NCBI GenBank assembly: GCA_964439955.1
Contig: CAYTPX010000024.1
Span: 1-30,274, forward strand
Reading direction: 5' to 3'
Length of the DNA stretch: 30,274 bases
Source of the DNA: UBA1794 sp964439955
Lineage (GTDB): Bacteria; Bacteroidota; Bacteroidia; Bacteroidales; Bacteroidaceae
In this document: positions 13,793 through 22,133 of the stretch, in pieces
How the letters are laid out: each line of letters starts with the position of its first letter
Numbering within the stretch: the first letter of the stretch is position 1
The notes under the pieces: generated by a model
Seen by the model: only the letters and a program-made list of their open reading frames with translations
What the model was told of the DNA's origin: nothing
Databases searched by the model: none
Position numbers and translations under genes: made by a program

Positions 13793-14794
13793 TTAGTTGA
13801 TATTCGGGTTCAGCTTGTTCCATTCGGTTATGGGAGGAAGGACACCCATGGCGATAACCTCATCGCGCAAGTTACACAAGTGCCCATAGCTCTTCTTCAG
13901 TTCTTCCATCTCCTCGGGTGTACCCGTCACCTCTTCGTAGGCACTCCCGTTCTTGGTAATGGTCACTTCCATGGCCATCATGATGTGGTCGAAGCCCTCG
14001 AATGAGCAATAACGGCCTGCAGGCCAGTTGAACGGTTCACCACCCATAGCAGCGCGAATCATTTCAACCGACACATAAGCCGGGCTCTGGAAGGAAGAGC
14101 GTCCACGGAGATTGATGATGTTGGCACCGCCCTTGATGACTGCCTGCTTCATCTCGACCCATTGTTCGTTGGTCAAGGAAGGCGTGCCGATAAGTTCCGT
14201 AAGCGGCTTCCCGTCCACTTGTGCCGTGGAAGCGAACACTGCCATCTGCTCGCCATGGCCACCGTAGGTGCGGCAATTTGTCACCTTGCTCTGGGGCACA
14301 CCGAAGTGCTTGGCCAAAGCGCTCTGCAGGCGCGTGCTGTCCAATGCTGCCAGCGTGCTCACCTGGGAAGGCTTCAATCCGCTATACAGCAGGGTAATCA
14401 GACCCGTAATGTCAGCCGGGTTGAAGATTATCACGACGTGTTTCACGTCCGGGCAGTATGTCTTGATGTTTTTGCCTAATTCCTCGGCGATAGCCGCATT
14501 GCCCTTCAGCAAGTCTTCACGGGTCATGCCGGCCTTGCGGGCTGCGCCACCGGAAGAAATCACATACTTCGCACCGGTCAGCGCTTCCTTGATGTCGGAA
14601 GTGAAAGTAAAGTTCACGCCTTCGAACGAGCAGTGGAACATTTCTTCAGCCACGCCTTCCAATGCGGGGGCAAAGGGATCGTACATACAGATGTTCGGGG
14701 TTAAAGACATCATGGCAGCAGTTTGTGCCATGTTCGAGCCGATCATACCGGCTGCGCCAACGATTGTCAGTTTTTCTTCTGTCAAGAATTTCAT
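13793..14794 (-). CDS. mdh: Malate dehydrogenase
   Basis: 333 aa. NAD-dependent oxidation of malate to oxaloacetate in the cytosol. Rossmann motif GAAGMIG at residues 13-19, substrate arginines R86 and R92 in AARKAGMTR, R155 in LDSTR, and the catalytic His180 in YGGHGE. The start at 14794 gives the expected short N-terminus before the dinucleotide motif. In Bacteroidales this enzyme feeds the reductive succinate branch (general knowledge of the group). The gene stands alone, with its own promoter box at 14839-14846 and a strong terminator at 13714-13774. Confidence 0.93.
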   Translation of the reverse strand: MKFLTEEKLTIVGAAGMIGSNMAQTAAMMSLTPNICMYDPFAPALEGVAEEMFHCSFEGVNFTFTSDIKEALTGAKYVISSGGAARKAGMTREDLLKGNAAIAEELGKNIKTYCPDVKHVVIIFNPADITGLITLLYSGLKPSQVSTLAALDSTRLQSALAKHFGVPQSKVTNCRTYGGHGEQMAVFASTAQVDGKPLTELIGTPSLTNEQWVEMKQAVIKGGANIINLRGRSSFQSPAYVSVEMIRAAMGGEPFNWPAGRYCSFEGFDHIMMAMEVTITKNGSAYEEVTGTPEEMEELKKSYGHLCNLRDEVIAMGVLPPITEWNKLNPNIN

Positions 14795-14830
14795 ACTTGC
14801 GATTTTAGTTTGTTAGTGTTGACTTCGTTT

Positions 14831-14852
14831 TTCGCCTACAAAATTAGGCGAA
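14831..14852 (-). promoter_or_regulatory. mdh promoter -7 box within a perfect inverted repeat
   Basis: Minus strand has TAATTTTG at 14846-14839, an exact TAnnTTTG. The box lies inside the inverted repeat TTCGCCTA (14831-14838) / TAGGCGAA (14845-14852) around a 6-nt centre. A dyad covering the -7 element is a natural place for a repressor, though it could also be a leader hairpin. The leader before the ATG at 14794 is about 40 nt. Confidence 0.5.
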
Positions 14853-14961
14853 ATCCCGAAGCAGTGAAAGGGAAAGGGGTTAAATAAGTTGAAAGGCCGA
14901 AGGGGGAGACGCGGCCAACAGGAGGGAAACGCCCCGCATATTACAAAACAACCCTTCCTGC

Positions 14962-15070
14962 TTTTCCCTAAAAGCCCTACATCTTTTTTTTATTAAAAGC
15001 GCCGCACCTTTCCGGTAGAACCGGCATGGCTTTTCCTTAGGACAACCGCCCTTTCCCCCTCCGGAAAGCA
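14962..15070. repeat. 22-nt-period palindromic repeat array, locus E (mdh-DUF3127 gap)
   Basis: Cores at 14962-14973 (TTTTCCCTAAAA), 14984-14998 (T-rich, ending ATTAAAA), 15009-15020 (TTTCCGGTAGAA), 15031-15042 (TTTTCCTTAGGA) and 15052-15067 (TTTCCCCCTCCGGAAA). Spacing is 22-24 nt. Spacers are GC-rich. The array lies over 100 nt from the mdh promoter and about 90 nt upstream of the putative DUF3127 promoter. The rest of the 14795-15202 gap shows no gene. Confidence 0.66.
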
Positions 15071-15157
15071 GCGGAGCGCGCCACGTGCGGCGGTATCCAG
15101 ACAGAGGACAAAGCAAAAAAAGTGGAACGGGAAGCACGGCAAATCGACAAAATGTCG

Positions 15158-15165
15158 TAATTTCG
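15158..15165 (+). promoter_or_regulatory. Possible promoter -7 box (TAATTTCG) for the DUF3127 gene
   Basis: One mismatch to TAnnTTTG, followed by CGGC. It is directly preceded by the inverted repeat CGACA-AAA-TGTCG (15145-15157). The leader to the ATG at 15203 would be about 30 nt. Weak, as no other box is present in this interval. Confidence 0.35.
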
Positions 15166-15202
15166 CGGCGGACTACCTAAAAGCAAACAATCCGACAACG
15201 AT

Positions 15203-15607
15203 ATGGAATTAACAGGAAAAGTAATAGCCGTCCTTCCCCTGCAAAGCGGTACCAGCAACCGGAATGGCAACGAGTGGAGAAAACAAGACTACGTGATTGA
15301 AACCGTAAACGAACAATATCCGCGGCGGCTTTGCTTCAACTTATGGGGCGACCGCATCGACCAGTTCAAGATACAAGAGGGAGAACTCATCACCGTATCT
15401 TTCGACATCGACGCCCGCGAGTACAATGGCCGATGGTACAACGACATACGAGCTTGGAAGATAGACCGGAACACCCAGCCTGCCGCGGCACCTGCGCCCG
15501 GGATTCCTCCCATACCCGGGGACGCTTCCACGCCGTTCCCCGCCACCCCCGCCACTACCTCGGACTTTAGCAGCACCGGGGGGACGGACGACGACCTGCC
15601 CTTCTGA
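15203..15607 (+). CDS. DUF3127 protein, single-strand DNA-binding (OB-fold) like
   Basis: 134 aa. Residues 1-90 match the DUF3127 pattern (MELTGKVIAVLP, WRKQDYVIET, SFDIDAREYNGRWYNDI), an OB-fold related to SSB. The rest is a flexible Pro/Ala/Thr tail that ends DDDLPF, like the acidic SSB tip that recruits partner proteins. A single-strand nucleic-acid binding role is inferred from that architecture. Most Bacteroidetes also encode a classical Ssb elsewhere, so this may be an accessory protein. It has a possible promoter at 15158 and a putative hairpin terminator after it. Confidence 0.85.
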   Translation: MELTGKVIAVLPLQSGTSNRNGNEWRKQDYVIETVNEQYPRRLCFNLWGDRIDQFKIQEGELITVSFDIDAREYNGRWYNDIRAWKIDRNTQPAAAPAPGIPPIPGDASTPFPATPATTSDFSSTGGTDDDLPF

Positions 15608-15610
15608 ATC

Positions 15611-15650
15611 CTCCTACGGTGGCCTCCCCTCCTCCACGGAGTTTTGTTTT
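15611..15650 (+). terminator. Possible intrinsic terminator after the DUF3127 gene
   Basis: CTCC and GTGG (15611-15622, with a 4-nt bulge) can pair with CCAC-GGAG at 15634-15641, followed by TTTTGTTTT (15642-15650). The bulge makes the stem modest. No promoter was seen for the next gene, so read-through is possible. Confidence 0.4.
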
Positions 15651-15664
15651 CATGCAAGCGTTCC

Positions 15665-16519
15665 ATGAACCGCCTATTCGCATTTTTCTGTACCGCCTCG
15701 TTCCTCTTCCTCGCGGCCTGCAAACCTAACCCGGAAGAAGAAAAAGCCCAAGCCGTACCCCAGCGAGAATTTACCGAAAAGGCCGACACGACGTGTTTGG
15801 ACGAACCAGCCACCAACTCAGACATCGTATTCGACGATTTCCTGTTGGCCTATACTTCCGACCCAGCCTTGCAGCGGAGACGCACCCACTTCCCCCTGCG
15901 CCTACGGGAAAAGGACGGGAAAGAAACGCTCATCGAAGCCGAAAAATGGACGGCGGTCTCCCTGCTTGGAGAGGAAGAATTATATACCCTCATCTCAAAC
16001 AACGAGGCCGAGTTAGACTTGTCTACCAGCACGGAACTGGAAGAAGGGCACTTCGAATGGATTTTCTTAGGAGAGGAGGAAGTCTGCACATACCATTTCT
16101 ACAGGAACGGGCAAGGGGCATGGTACTTGGAACTAATAGAAAAAAGCCCCTTGCTGGACAACCCCAACGGTCCGTTCCTAGAGTTCTACAAGAAGTTCAG
16201 CACCGACCCGGATTTCCAAAAGCGGCACGTGCGCAACCCGATTGACTTCATCACCAACTTTACCGATGAAAACGAAGGATTCAACACCGAGCATTTCCGT
16301 TTGGAAGTCGGGCAATGGATGGCATGGCAAGTGCCCATGCCTACCCAGCAACTCACCAACATCGTCTACGGGCAGGCCGATTCTATGCAAACCGCTACAT
16401 CACGCCTCAAAATTATGACCATACGCTCAATGGACGGCACGTTTTTCAAGGCGCTTTACTTTAGGAAAAACAGGATAGACGATTGGTACCTGTACCGCTA
16501 CGAAGACACTGCCTACTGA
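15665..16519 (+). CDS. DUF4348 lipoprotein
   Basis: 284 aa. The ATG at 15665 gives a lipoprotein signal peptide with lipobox FLAAC near residues 15-20, so it should be lipidated and attached to a membrane. The mature part matches the DUF4348 pattern twice (FDDFLLAYTSDPALQRRRTHFPL and later FLEFYKKFSTDPDFQKRHV), which suggests a duplicated domain of about 120 residues each. No catalytic motif is seen; function unknown. It is separated from murB by 31 nt and likely shares its transcript. A start at 15644 in the same frame would put extra residues before the signal and is not favoured. Confidence 0.8.
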   Translation: MNRLFAFFCTASFLFLAACKPNPEEEKAQAVPQREFTEKADTTCLDEPATNSDIVFDDFLLAYTSDPALQRRRTHFPLRLREKDGKETLIEAEKWTAVSLLGEEELYTLISNNEAELDLSTSTELEEGHFEWIFLGEEEVCTYHFYRNGQGAWYLELIEKSPLLDNPNGPFLEFYKKFSTDPDFQKRHVRNPIDFITNFTDENEGFNTEHFRLEVGQWMAWQVPMPTQQLTNIVYGQADSMQTATSRLKIMTIRSMDGTFFKALYFRKNRIDDWYLYRYEDTAY

Positions 16520-16550
16520 CCTGCCCAGCCCTTTCCCGACACGCATACTT

Positions 16551-17564
16551 ATGAGAAAAAACGAAAACCACCCGTTACTTCCGCACAACACTTTCGGAAT
16601 CGAAGCACAAGCCCGCCTCTTCCTTGAATTTTCTGAAGCGGGGGAACTGCAAAGGACTTTGGAAAGAGGGAGGCTCGCGGAAGGGAAACGCCTCGTCATA
16701 GGCCGCGGGAGCAACCTTCTCTTCTTGAACGACTACGAAGGCACGCTGCTCCACTCCGCCATCAAAGGCATCCACGTCGAAGATGAAAGGGAAAACCATA
16801 TTCGCCTGCGGGTGGGGTCGGGGGAAACGTGGGACGACTTGGTTGCCCACTGCGTACGGAACGGATGGGGCGGCATAGAGAACCTTTCCGGCATACCGGG
16901 TGAAGTGGGCGCAGCCGCCGTACAAAACATCGGGGCATACGGGGCAGAAGCATGCACCTGCATCGAACAAGTAGAAACAATCGCCTTGGCCGACGGAACG
17001 CCACACCTATTCCCCATTGAGGAATGCGGGTACTCCTACAGGAATAGCGTGTTCAAACAAGGGGAGAAAGGAAAATATTTCATTACCTATGTCCACTTTT
17101 CCTTGGCAAAAGGAGGCCGCCCGAACTTGAACTACCAAGGCCTATCGGAGTTGTTACCCCACGGCAACGGTTCTTCCTTGCAAGAAGTGCGCGACGCCAT
17201 CATTGCCCTGCGGGCGCAAAAGCTGCCCGACCCTGCAGAATGGGGTAACGCGGGTAGCTTCTTCATGAATCCCGTCGTATCCGGCGCACAGTTCCAAACC
17301 TTGAAACGCCGGTATCCCACGCTGCCCTCCTACCCCGCCCCGGAAGGAAGGTTCAAAATCCCGGCAGCTTGGCTCATTGAACAGTGCGGATGGAAAGGCC
17401 GCGCATTAGGGAAAGCGGCCGTATGGGAACGGCAACCTTTGGTGCTTGTCAACCGGGGAGGGGCGTCTGGCAAGGAAATAGCCGGATTGGCCGAACGGAT
17501 TGCGGCCGATGTGCATGCCCGGTTCGACATCGCCTTACAACCCGAGGTCAACTATATTTCATAA
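16551..17564 (+). CDS. murB: UDP-N-acetylenolpyruvoylglucosamine reductase
   Basis: 337 aa, the type I (E. coli-like) size. FAD-dependent, NADPH-using second step of UDP-MurNAc synthesis in the cytosol. Motifs: FAD-binding RGSNLLFL at about 52-59 and SGIPGEVGAAAVQNIGAYGAE at about 113-133, the catalytic Arg in SYRNSVFK near 164, the proton-donor Ser in NAGSFFMNP, and the C-terminal Glu in QPEVNYI. It lies between the DUF4348 lipoprotein (31 nt) and the metallo-hydrolase (about 15 nt) on the same strand. Confidence 0.95.
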   Translation: MRKNENHPLLPHNTFGIEAQARLFLEFSEAGELQRTLERGRLAEGKRLVIGRGSNLLFLNDYEGTLLHSAIKGIHVEDERENHIRLRVGSGETWDDLVAHCVRNGWGGIENLSGIPGEVGAAAVQNIGAYGAEACTCIEQVETIALADGTPHLFPIEECGYSYRNSVFKQGEKGKYFITYVHFSLAKGGRPNLNYQGLSELLPHGNGSSLQEVRDAIIALRAQKLPDPAEWGNAGSFFMNPVVSGAQFQTLKRRYPTLPSYPAPEGRFKIPAAWLIEQCGWKGRALGKAAVWERQPLVLVNRGGASGKEIAGLAERIAADVHARFDIALQPEVNYIS

Positions 17565-17579
17565 AAAATACTCCGGCTG

Positions 17580-18353
17580 ATGAAAGTTACAATCTTAGGT
17601 AGCGGAACTTCGACAGGCGTGCCTGAAATAGGTTGTACGTGCCCCGTGTGCACTTCACACGATCCGCACGACCACCGGCTTCGCTGTTCCGCATTGGTAG
17701 AGACTGCCTGGGGAAACCGAATCCTCATAGACTGCGGCCCTGACTTCCGGCAACAAATGCTCGCCGTGGCCTATGGCCCCATTGACGGAGTACTGCTCAC
17801 ACACGAGCACTACGACCACGTCGGCGGAATCGACGACCTGCGTCCCTTTTGCCGACAGGGCGACATCCCGATTTATGCCCAAGAGGATGTGGCTAAAGCC
17901 ATCCAGAATAGGCTGCCGTATTGCTTTGCCACACATAAATACCCCGGTGTCCCGAAACTTATGCTTTACAAGACGGAAGCAGGAAAAGCTTTTTCCCTGA
18001 AAGGAGACACCATCCTCCCCTTGCGCGTATGGCATGGGAAACTGCCGATACTTGGTTACAGGATAGGGAAGATGGCTTACATTACCGACATGACGGAACT
18101 CCCAGACGAAGGACTTGAAGCATTGGCGGGAATTACCCATCTGGTCATGAATGCCCTACGCATCACACCCCACCCTACGCACCAGAATTTGGAAGAAGCG
18201 CTGGAAAAAATAAAACGAATCCAAGCTATCACCCCGCTTGAGAGGGCTTACCTTATCCATATCAGCCATGGGCTCGGACTGCATGAAGAAGTAAATGACA
18301 CTCTTCCCCCGCGGGTCCTATTGGCATACGACGGGCTCTCTTTCTACGCATAG
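17580..18353 (+). CDS. MBL-fold metallo-hydrolase (PhnP/RNase Z-like)
   Basis: 257 aa. An N-terminal zinc-knuckle-like GCTCPVC (cysteines 19, 21, 24) and the metal site THEHYDHVGG at 74-83 (His75, His77, Asp79, His80). This combination is seen in PhnP-type phosphoribosyl cyclic phosphodiesterases and their relatives; many Bacteroidales carry this gene without a C-P lyase cluster, so the natural substrate is unclear. It starts 15 nt after murB and likely shares its transcript. Convergent with the MFS gene; no terminator was seen in the 79-nt gap. Confidence 0.87.
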   Translation: MKVTILGSGTSTGVPEIGCTCPVCTSHDPHDHRLRCSALVETAWGNRILIDCGPDFRQQMLAVAYGPIDGVLLTHEHYDHVGGIDDLRPFCRQGDIPIYAQEDVAKAIQNRLPYCFATHKYPGVPKLMLYKTEAGKAFSLKGDTILPLRVWHGKLPILGYRIGKMAYITDMTELPDEGLEALAGITHLVMNALRITPHPTHQNLEEALEKIKRIQAITPLERAYLIHISHGLGLHEEVNDTLPPRVLLAYDGLSFYA

Positions 18354-18432
18354 TAATCTATCTTATTACTTTCCTTCCCTTTTTCCGGGACATCTTAATC
18401 ATCTGCGCCCCAAAAGGGTAACATGGACTTGC

Positions 18433-19632
18433 TCAGCGCAGTTTGTAACGCTCGTACAAAGGCGCTACTTTGAAATGGAAGAAGAGCGCGGAAAGCATAC
18501 AAACAAGCGTGCCAAGCATATAAGCGTGATCGAAAGTTGTCACATCATTGATCCATCCCCCGACAAGAAGGCCGAGTGCAATTCCCACATCCCACGAAGT
18601 AAGGTAGGTGGAAGTAGCCGTACCCCGCCGGGAATTGGGAGCAAGGTTCACGAAAAGCGTATTGAACGCAGGAAACATAGTGCCGTAGGAAATGCCCATA
18701 AATAATGCGGAACCAAAGAAGAGGACTTCGGCCAACCCGTCCTTCCAAGCCATCAAAGACTGAACCGATGCCAAAACTACAAAAACCAGTACGGCTAAGA
18801 GCATGCCAAGCTTAATGACATGGATTCCGCGCCCCCGGTCAGCCTGTTTGCCGCTGGAAAAGCGGGATATGCCTAAGCCCACGGCCATGAACGAAAAGAA
18901 AAGTCCTGTACTGACATGGATGCCCAGATGTTGGGCGTAGATTGCTATATAAGTAGTGGTCATGCCATAGGGCATTGCCAACAAAAGCAGGCTCAGGCCA
19001 CAAGGCAAGCCACGAACCAGGATGAAACGGTCGAGCGAAATCGGATCGCGCTTCAAAGGCGGCTTATATGGCGTATGTACAAAAGAAGCCATTACGATGC
19101 CCAACGCCCCGGAAAGCAAAGAGAAATAAAAAATCGAGTGGTAACTCCATCCGGCGGAATGGAGAAAGAGCCCGATCATAGGGCCTAAACACAAAGCAAA
19201 ATTGTTCATCAGTCCATAATACCCGATGGCTTCCCCGCGGCGCGAGGAAGGAGTAATATCGATGACGATGGTATTCGCCCCGACCGAAACCAAGCCAAAA
19301 GCCAAGCCATGAATAATACGCAGCAATATGATGAAAGACAATGTTCCAGCCCATGAATAACCCAGAAATATCAAAGTAAAAAGGACAAAGCCGAAAAGAT
19401 AGAGCGGTTTACGCGGAAAGCTATCGACCAAATAACCGGAAAAAGCACGCATCAACAAGGAAGCGACAGTATAACACGACAAGATGGCACCCGCCGAGGC
19501 ACTGTCAACCCCGTGGTCTTCCATCAAAAACAGGGCGAAAATCGGAAGGATGAGATAGAAAGCAAAGAAAAACAAGAAGTTACTTACTAAAATGAAGAAG
19601 TAATCGGAACTGAATAGACGATCTTTCGTCAT
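18433..19632 (-). CDS. MFS transporter
   Basis: 399 aa, about 12 hydrophobic segments. Motif A is visible (GYLVDSFPRKPLYL, about residues 65-78), and the central loop between helices 6 and 7 holds RDPISLDRF. The ATG at 19632 (MTKDRLFSS) is chosen, since the frame further upstream contains a hairpin and no promoter. Substrate is not identifiable; drug or sugar efflux families share this pattern. It follows pheS on the same strand and is probably read from the oxidoreductase transcript, but a hairpin lies between. Confidence 0.88.
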   Translation of the reverse strand: MTKDRLFSSDYFFILVSNFLFFFAFYLILPIFALFLMEDHGVDSASAGAILSCYTVASLLMRAFSGYLVDSFPRKPLYLFGFVLFTLIFLGYSWAGTLSFIILLRIIHGLAFGLVSVGANTIVIDITPSSRRGEAIGYYGLMNNFALCLGPMIGLFLHSAGWSYHSIFYFSLLSGALGIVMASFVHTPYKPPLKRDPISLDRFILVRGLPCGLSLLLLAMPYGMTTTYIAIYAQHLGIHVSTGLFFSFMAVGLGISRFSSGKQADRGRGIHVIKLGMLLAVLVFVVLASVQSLMAWKDGLAEVLFFGSALFMGISYGTMFPAFNTLFVNLAPNSRRGTATSTYLTSWDVGIALGLLVGGWINDVTTFDHAYMLGTLVCMLSALFFHFKVAPLYERYKLR

Positions 19633-19668
19633 AACGAGATATATGGATTTAACAGTTTTGCACATAGA

Positions 19669-19697
19669 GGAAGCCGGGTTGCAACAACCCAGCTTCC
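19669..19697 (-). promoter_or_regulatory. Hairpin between pheS and the MFS gene
   Basis: 13-bp stem (19669-19681 with 19685-19697, one wobble) with a 3-nt loop. It is not followed by a clear T-run on either strand, so it looks more like an attenuator, RNA processing site or 3' stabiliser than a complete terminator. Confidence 0.5.
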
Positions 19698-19735
19698 AAG
19701 AATCTCCCAACAATGTGTATGAATACGCCGGCTTA

Positions 19736-20764
19736 CTACAACGCCGATTGGAACTCGCTTAGGAAACGTACGTCATTTTCAGAGAACAGACGCAAGTCTT
19801 TTACCTGGTACTTCAAGTTGGTAATACGCTCTACCCCCATCCCCAAGGCGTAACCAGTATACTGCCTACTATCGATGCCATTAGCCTCCAAGACATTCGG
19901 GTCAACCATTCCGCATCCCAGTATTTCAACCCATCCGGTATGCTTACAGAAAGAACACCCTTTTCCACCGCATATATTGCAACTGATGTCCATCTCCGCG
20001 CTTGGTTCCGTGAAAGGGAAATACGAAGGGCGAAGACGGATTTTAGTATCCACGCCAAACATCTCCTGGGCAAATTGCAATAGTACCTGTTTCAGGTCTG
20101 CAAAAGAAACGTTTTTATCCACATAGAGTCCCTCCACTTGGTGGAAGAAACAATGAGCACGTGCGCTGATTGCCTCATTCCGGTAGACACGTCCCGGACA
20201 AATAATACGGATAGGCGGCTGCGAATGCTCCATAACCCGCGTCTGCACGCTACTTGTATGGGTACGCAATATGATATCCGGATGCGCTTCGATAAAGAAC
20301 GTATCCTGCATATCGCGGGCAGGATGGTCGTCCGCGAAGTTCAGGGAAGAAAAAACATGCCAATCATCTTCGATTTCAGGTCCCTCGGCAATATTGAAGC
20401 CCATACGTGAAAAGATATCCACGATTTCGTTACGCACCACTGTGAGCGGATGGCGCATTCCCAACGGTATCGGATATGCTGTACGGGTCAGGTCGATGCT
20501 CTTTTCCGCATGTTGCAGTTCCTCGAATTGGGCTTTCAAGGAATTGATCTTATCCTGCGCTTTTATTTTCAACTCATTGAGTTTCATACCGACTTCCCTC
20601 TTTTGTTCGGAAGGAACCGAACGGAAGTCATTCATCAAATCATTAAGGATTCCCTTCTTGCTCAAGTACTTGATACGTAAAGTCTCAATGGTCTCCGCGC
20701 GATCCGCAGAGAGGTTCTCGACTTCTTGCAGGAGATTTTCTATCCTTTCGATTAGTGTATCCAT
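19736..20764 (-). CDS. pheS: Phenylalanyl-tRNA synthetase alpha subunit
   Basis: 342 aa, normal size. Catalytic subunit of the alpha2-beta2 enzyme that charges tRNA-Phe. An N-terminal coiled coil (about 1-90) is followed by class II motif 2 near FHQVEGLYVDKNVSF and motif 3 YALGMGVERITNLKY. Two CxxC-like pairs (SCNICGGKGCSFC) sit before the last strand. pheT is not in this window. Only 12 nt separate it from the oxidoreductase gamma gene upstream, so it is probably read from the same transcript. Confidence 0.95.
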   Translation of the reverse strand: MDTLIERIENLLQEVENLSADRAETIETLRIKYLSKKGILNDLMNDFRSVPSEQKREVGMKLNELKIKAQDKINSLKAQFEELQHAEKSIDLTRTAYPIPLGMRHPLTVVRNEIVDIFSRMGFNIAEGPEIEDDWHVFSSLNFADDHPARDMQDTFFIEAHPDIILRTHTSSVQTRVMEHSQPPIRIICPGRVYRNEAISARAHCFFHQVEGLYVDKNVSFADLKQVLLQFAQEMFGVDTKIRLRPSYFPFTEPSAEMDISCNICGGKGCSFCKHTGWVEILGCGMVDPNVLEANGIDSRQYTGYALGMGVERITNLKYQVKDLRLFSENDVRFLSEFQSAL

Positions 20765-20776
20765 ATAAAGGTACTA

Positions 20777-21319
20777 TTAAATTTTCTCAATAATTTGCAT
20801 TCCAACCCGGATAGCCTCTTCATTCATCGGAATAAGGTTATGATGCCGGGGAGGAAGTGTCTTCTTCAATCCGCTCAACACGCTTTCCAATGAAACAATC
20901 GGACGTATTTTCAAGAAACCGCCCAATACAATCATGTTGAAAGCCTTCACATTGCTCATCCGCCCCGCCGCTTCCATCGCATCAATACGGTACACCCCGA
21001 TATCGTTACGGGCAGGCGGCTGCAAAATACCATAGCCGTCGTAAATCAAAACACCACCCGGTTTCACCCGGCTCTCGAACTTCTCAAGGGAAGGTTGGTT
21101 TAGGATAATTGCCGTATCATATGTACTCAGAATCGGAGACGAGATACGTTTGTCACTCACAATCACCGTCACATTTGCCGTTCCGCCTCGTTGCTCCGGG
21201 CCATAAGCTGGCATCCAACTCACTTCCTTTCCCTCCATCAGGGCAGAATAGGCCAAGATCTTCCCCATTGAGAGAACTCCTTGCCCTCCAAAACCCGCAA
21301 TAATGATTTCCTCTTTCAT
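20777..21319 (-). CDS. 2-oxoacid:ferredoxin oxidoreductase, gamma subunit
   Basis: 180 aa. The N-terminal GFGGQGVLSMGKILA motif and the GPEQRGGTA segment are typical of the gamma domain of pyruvate/2-oxoacid:acceptor oxidoreductases. With the alpha, beta and ferredoxin subunits encoded upstream, it forms a complex that oxidatively decarboxylates a 2-oxoacid to acyl-CoA and reduces ferredoxin. The substrate (branched-chain 2-oxoacid or 2-oxoglutarate) is not decided by the sequence. It is 27 nt after the beta gene. Confidence 0.9.
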   Translation of the reverse strand: MKEEIIIAGFGGQGVLSMGKILAYSALMEGKEVSWMPAYGPEQRGGTANVTVIVSDKRISSPILSTYDTAIILNQPSLEKFESRVKPGGVLIYDGYGILQPPARNDIGVYRIDAMEAAGRMSNVKAFNMIVLGGFLKIRPIVSLESVLSGLKKTLPPRHHNLIPMNEEAIRVGMQIIEKI

Positions 21320-21346
21320 AACCTATTTTGCTCGCCACTCCTGTCC

Positions 21347-22129
21347 TTATTTCTGGAAAACAGATTGTTCCACGTCTTTCAAGTCACCCAAAGGATAATA
21401 AGGGAACATGTGTTCTTCCATCCATTTATTAGATTGTACTGGCGACATCTTCCACCCAGAACTGCACGTAGAGACAATCTCCACCAAATTACTACCCTTC
21501 CCTTGCATCGAATTCTCAAAAGCATGGCGAATGGCTTTTTTCGCCCGACGGATAGCTGCCACATTATGTACACTCTGGCGGGTCACGTAAGCCGTACCCT
21601 GTAAAGTTGCAGCAATTTCCGTCATGTGTAGAGGAAAACCATGCAATTCCGGTGTCCGGCCATAAGGGCATGTCGAGGTTTTCATCCCCTCGAGAGTGGT
21701 AGGAGCCATTTGCCCGCCTGTCATTCCATAAATGGCGTTGTTGATGAAAATAATCGTAATGTGCTCACCCCGGTTCAAGGCATGTATCGTTTCCGCCGTA
21801 CCAATGCACGCCAAGTCACCGTCGCCTTGGTAAGTAAATACCAGCCGATCCGGCCAAAGCCGCTTCAGCGCGGTAGCCACCGCAGGGGCACGCCCGTGGG
21901 CAGCTTCTTGGACATCTATATCCAAATAGTTATATAAGAACACGGCACACCCCACCGGGCAAACTCCGATGGATTTCTCGGCCAGTCCCATCTCTTCTAT
22001 GACCTCAACCACCAACTTGTGTACCACACCGTGGCTGCACCCCGGGCAGTAATGCATAGGGTTGTCATTCATCAGCGATGGCCGTTTGTAGACGACCTCA
22101 CCGCGCCTCATTATTTCTTCTCTATCCAT
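21347..22129 (-). CDS. 2-oxoacid:ferredoxin oxidoreductase, beta (TPP) subunit
   Basis: 260 aa. It carries the thiamine diphosphate site: GDGDLACIG followed about 25 residues later by INNAIYGMTGGQM, the family TPP motif with conserved Asp and Asn. The HYCPGCSHG segment near the N-terminus is the typical beta-subunit signature. It lies 4 nt after the small membrane gene. Confidence 0.93.
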   Translation of the reverse strand: MDREEIMRRGEVVYKRPSLMNDNPMHYCPGCSHGVVHKLVVEVIEEMGLAEKSIGVCPVGCAVFLYNYLDIDVQEAAHGRAPAVATALKRLWPDRLVFTYQGDGDLACIGTAETIHALNRGEHITIIFINNAIYGMTGGQMAPTTLEGMKTSTCPYGRTPELHGFPLHMTEIAATLQGTAYVTRQSVHNVAAIRRAKKAIRHAFENSMQGKGSNLVEIVSTCSSGWKMSPVQSNKWMEEHMFPYYPLGDLKDVEQSVFQK

Positions 22130-22133
22130 CTTA

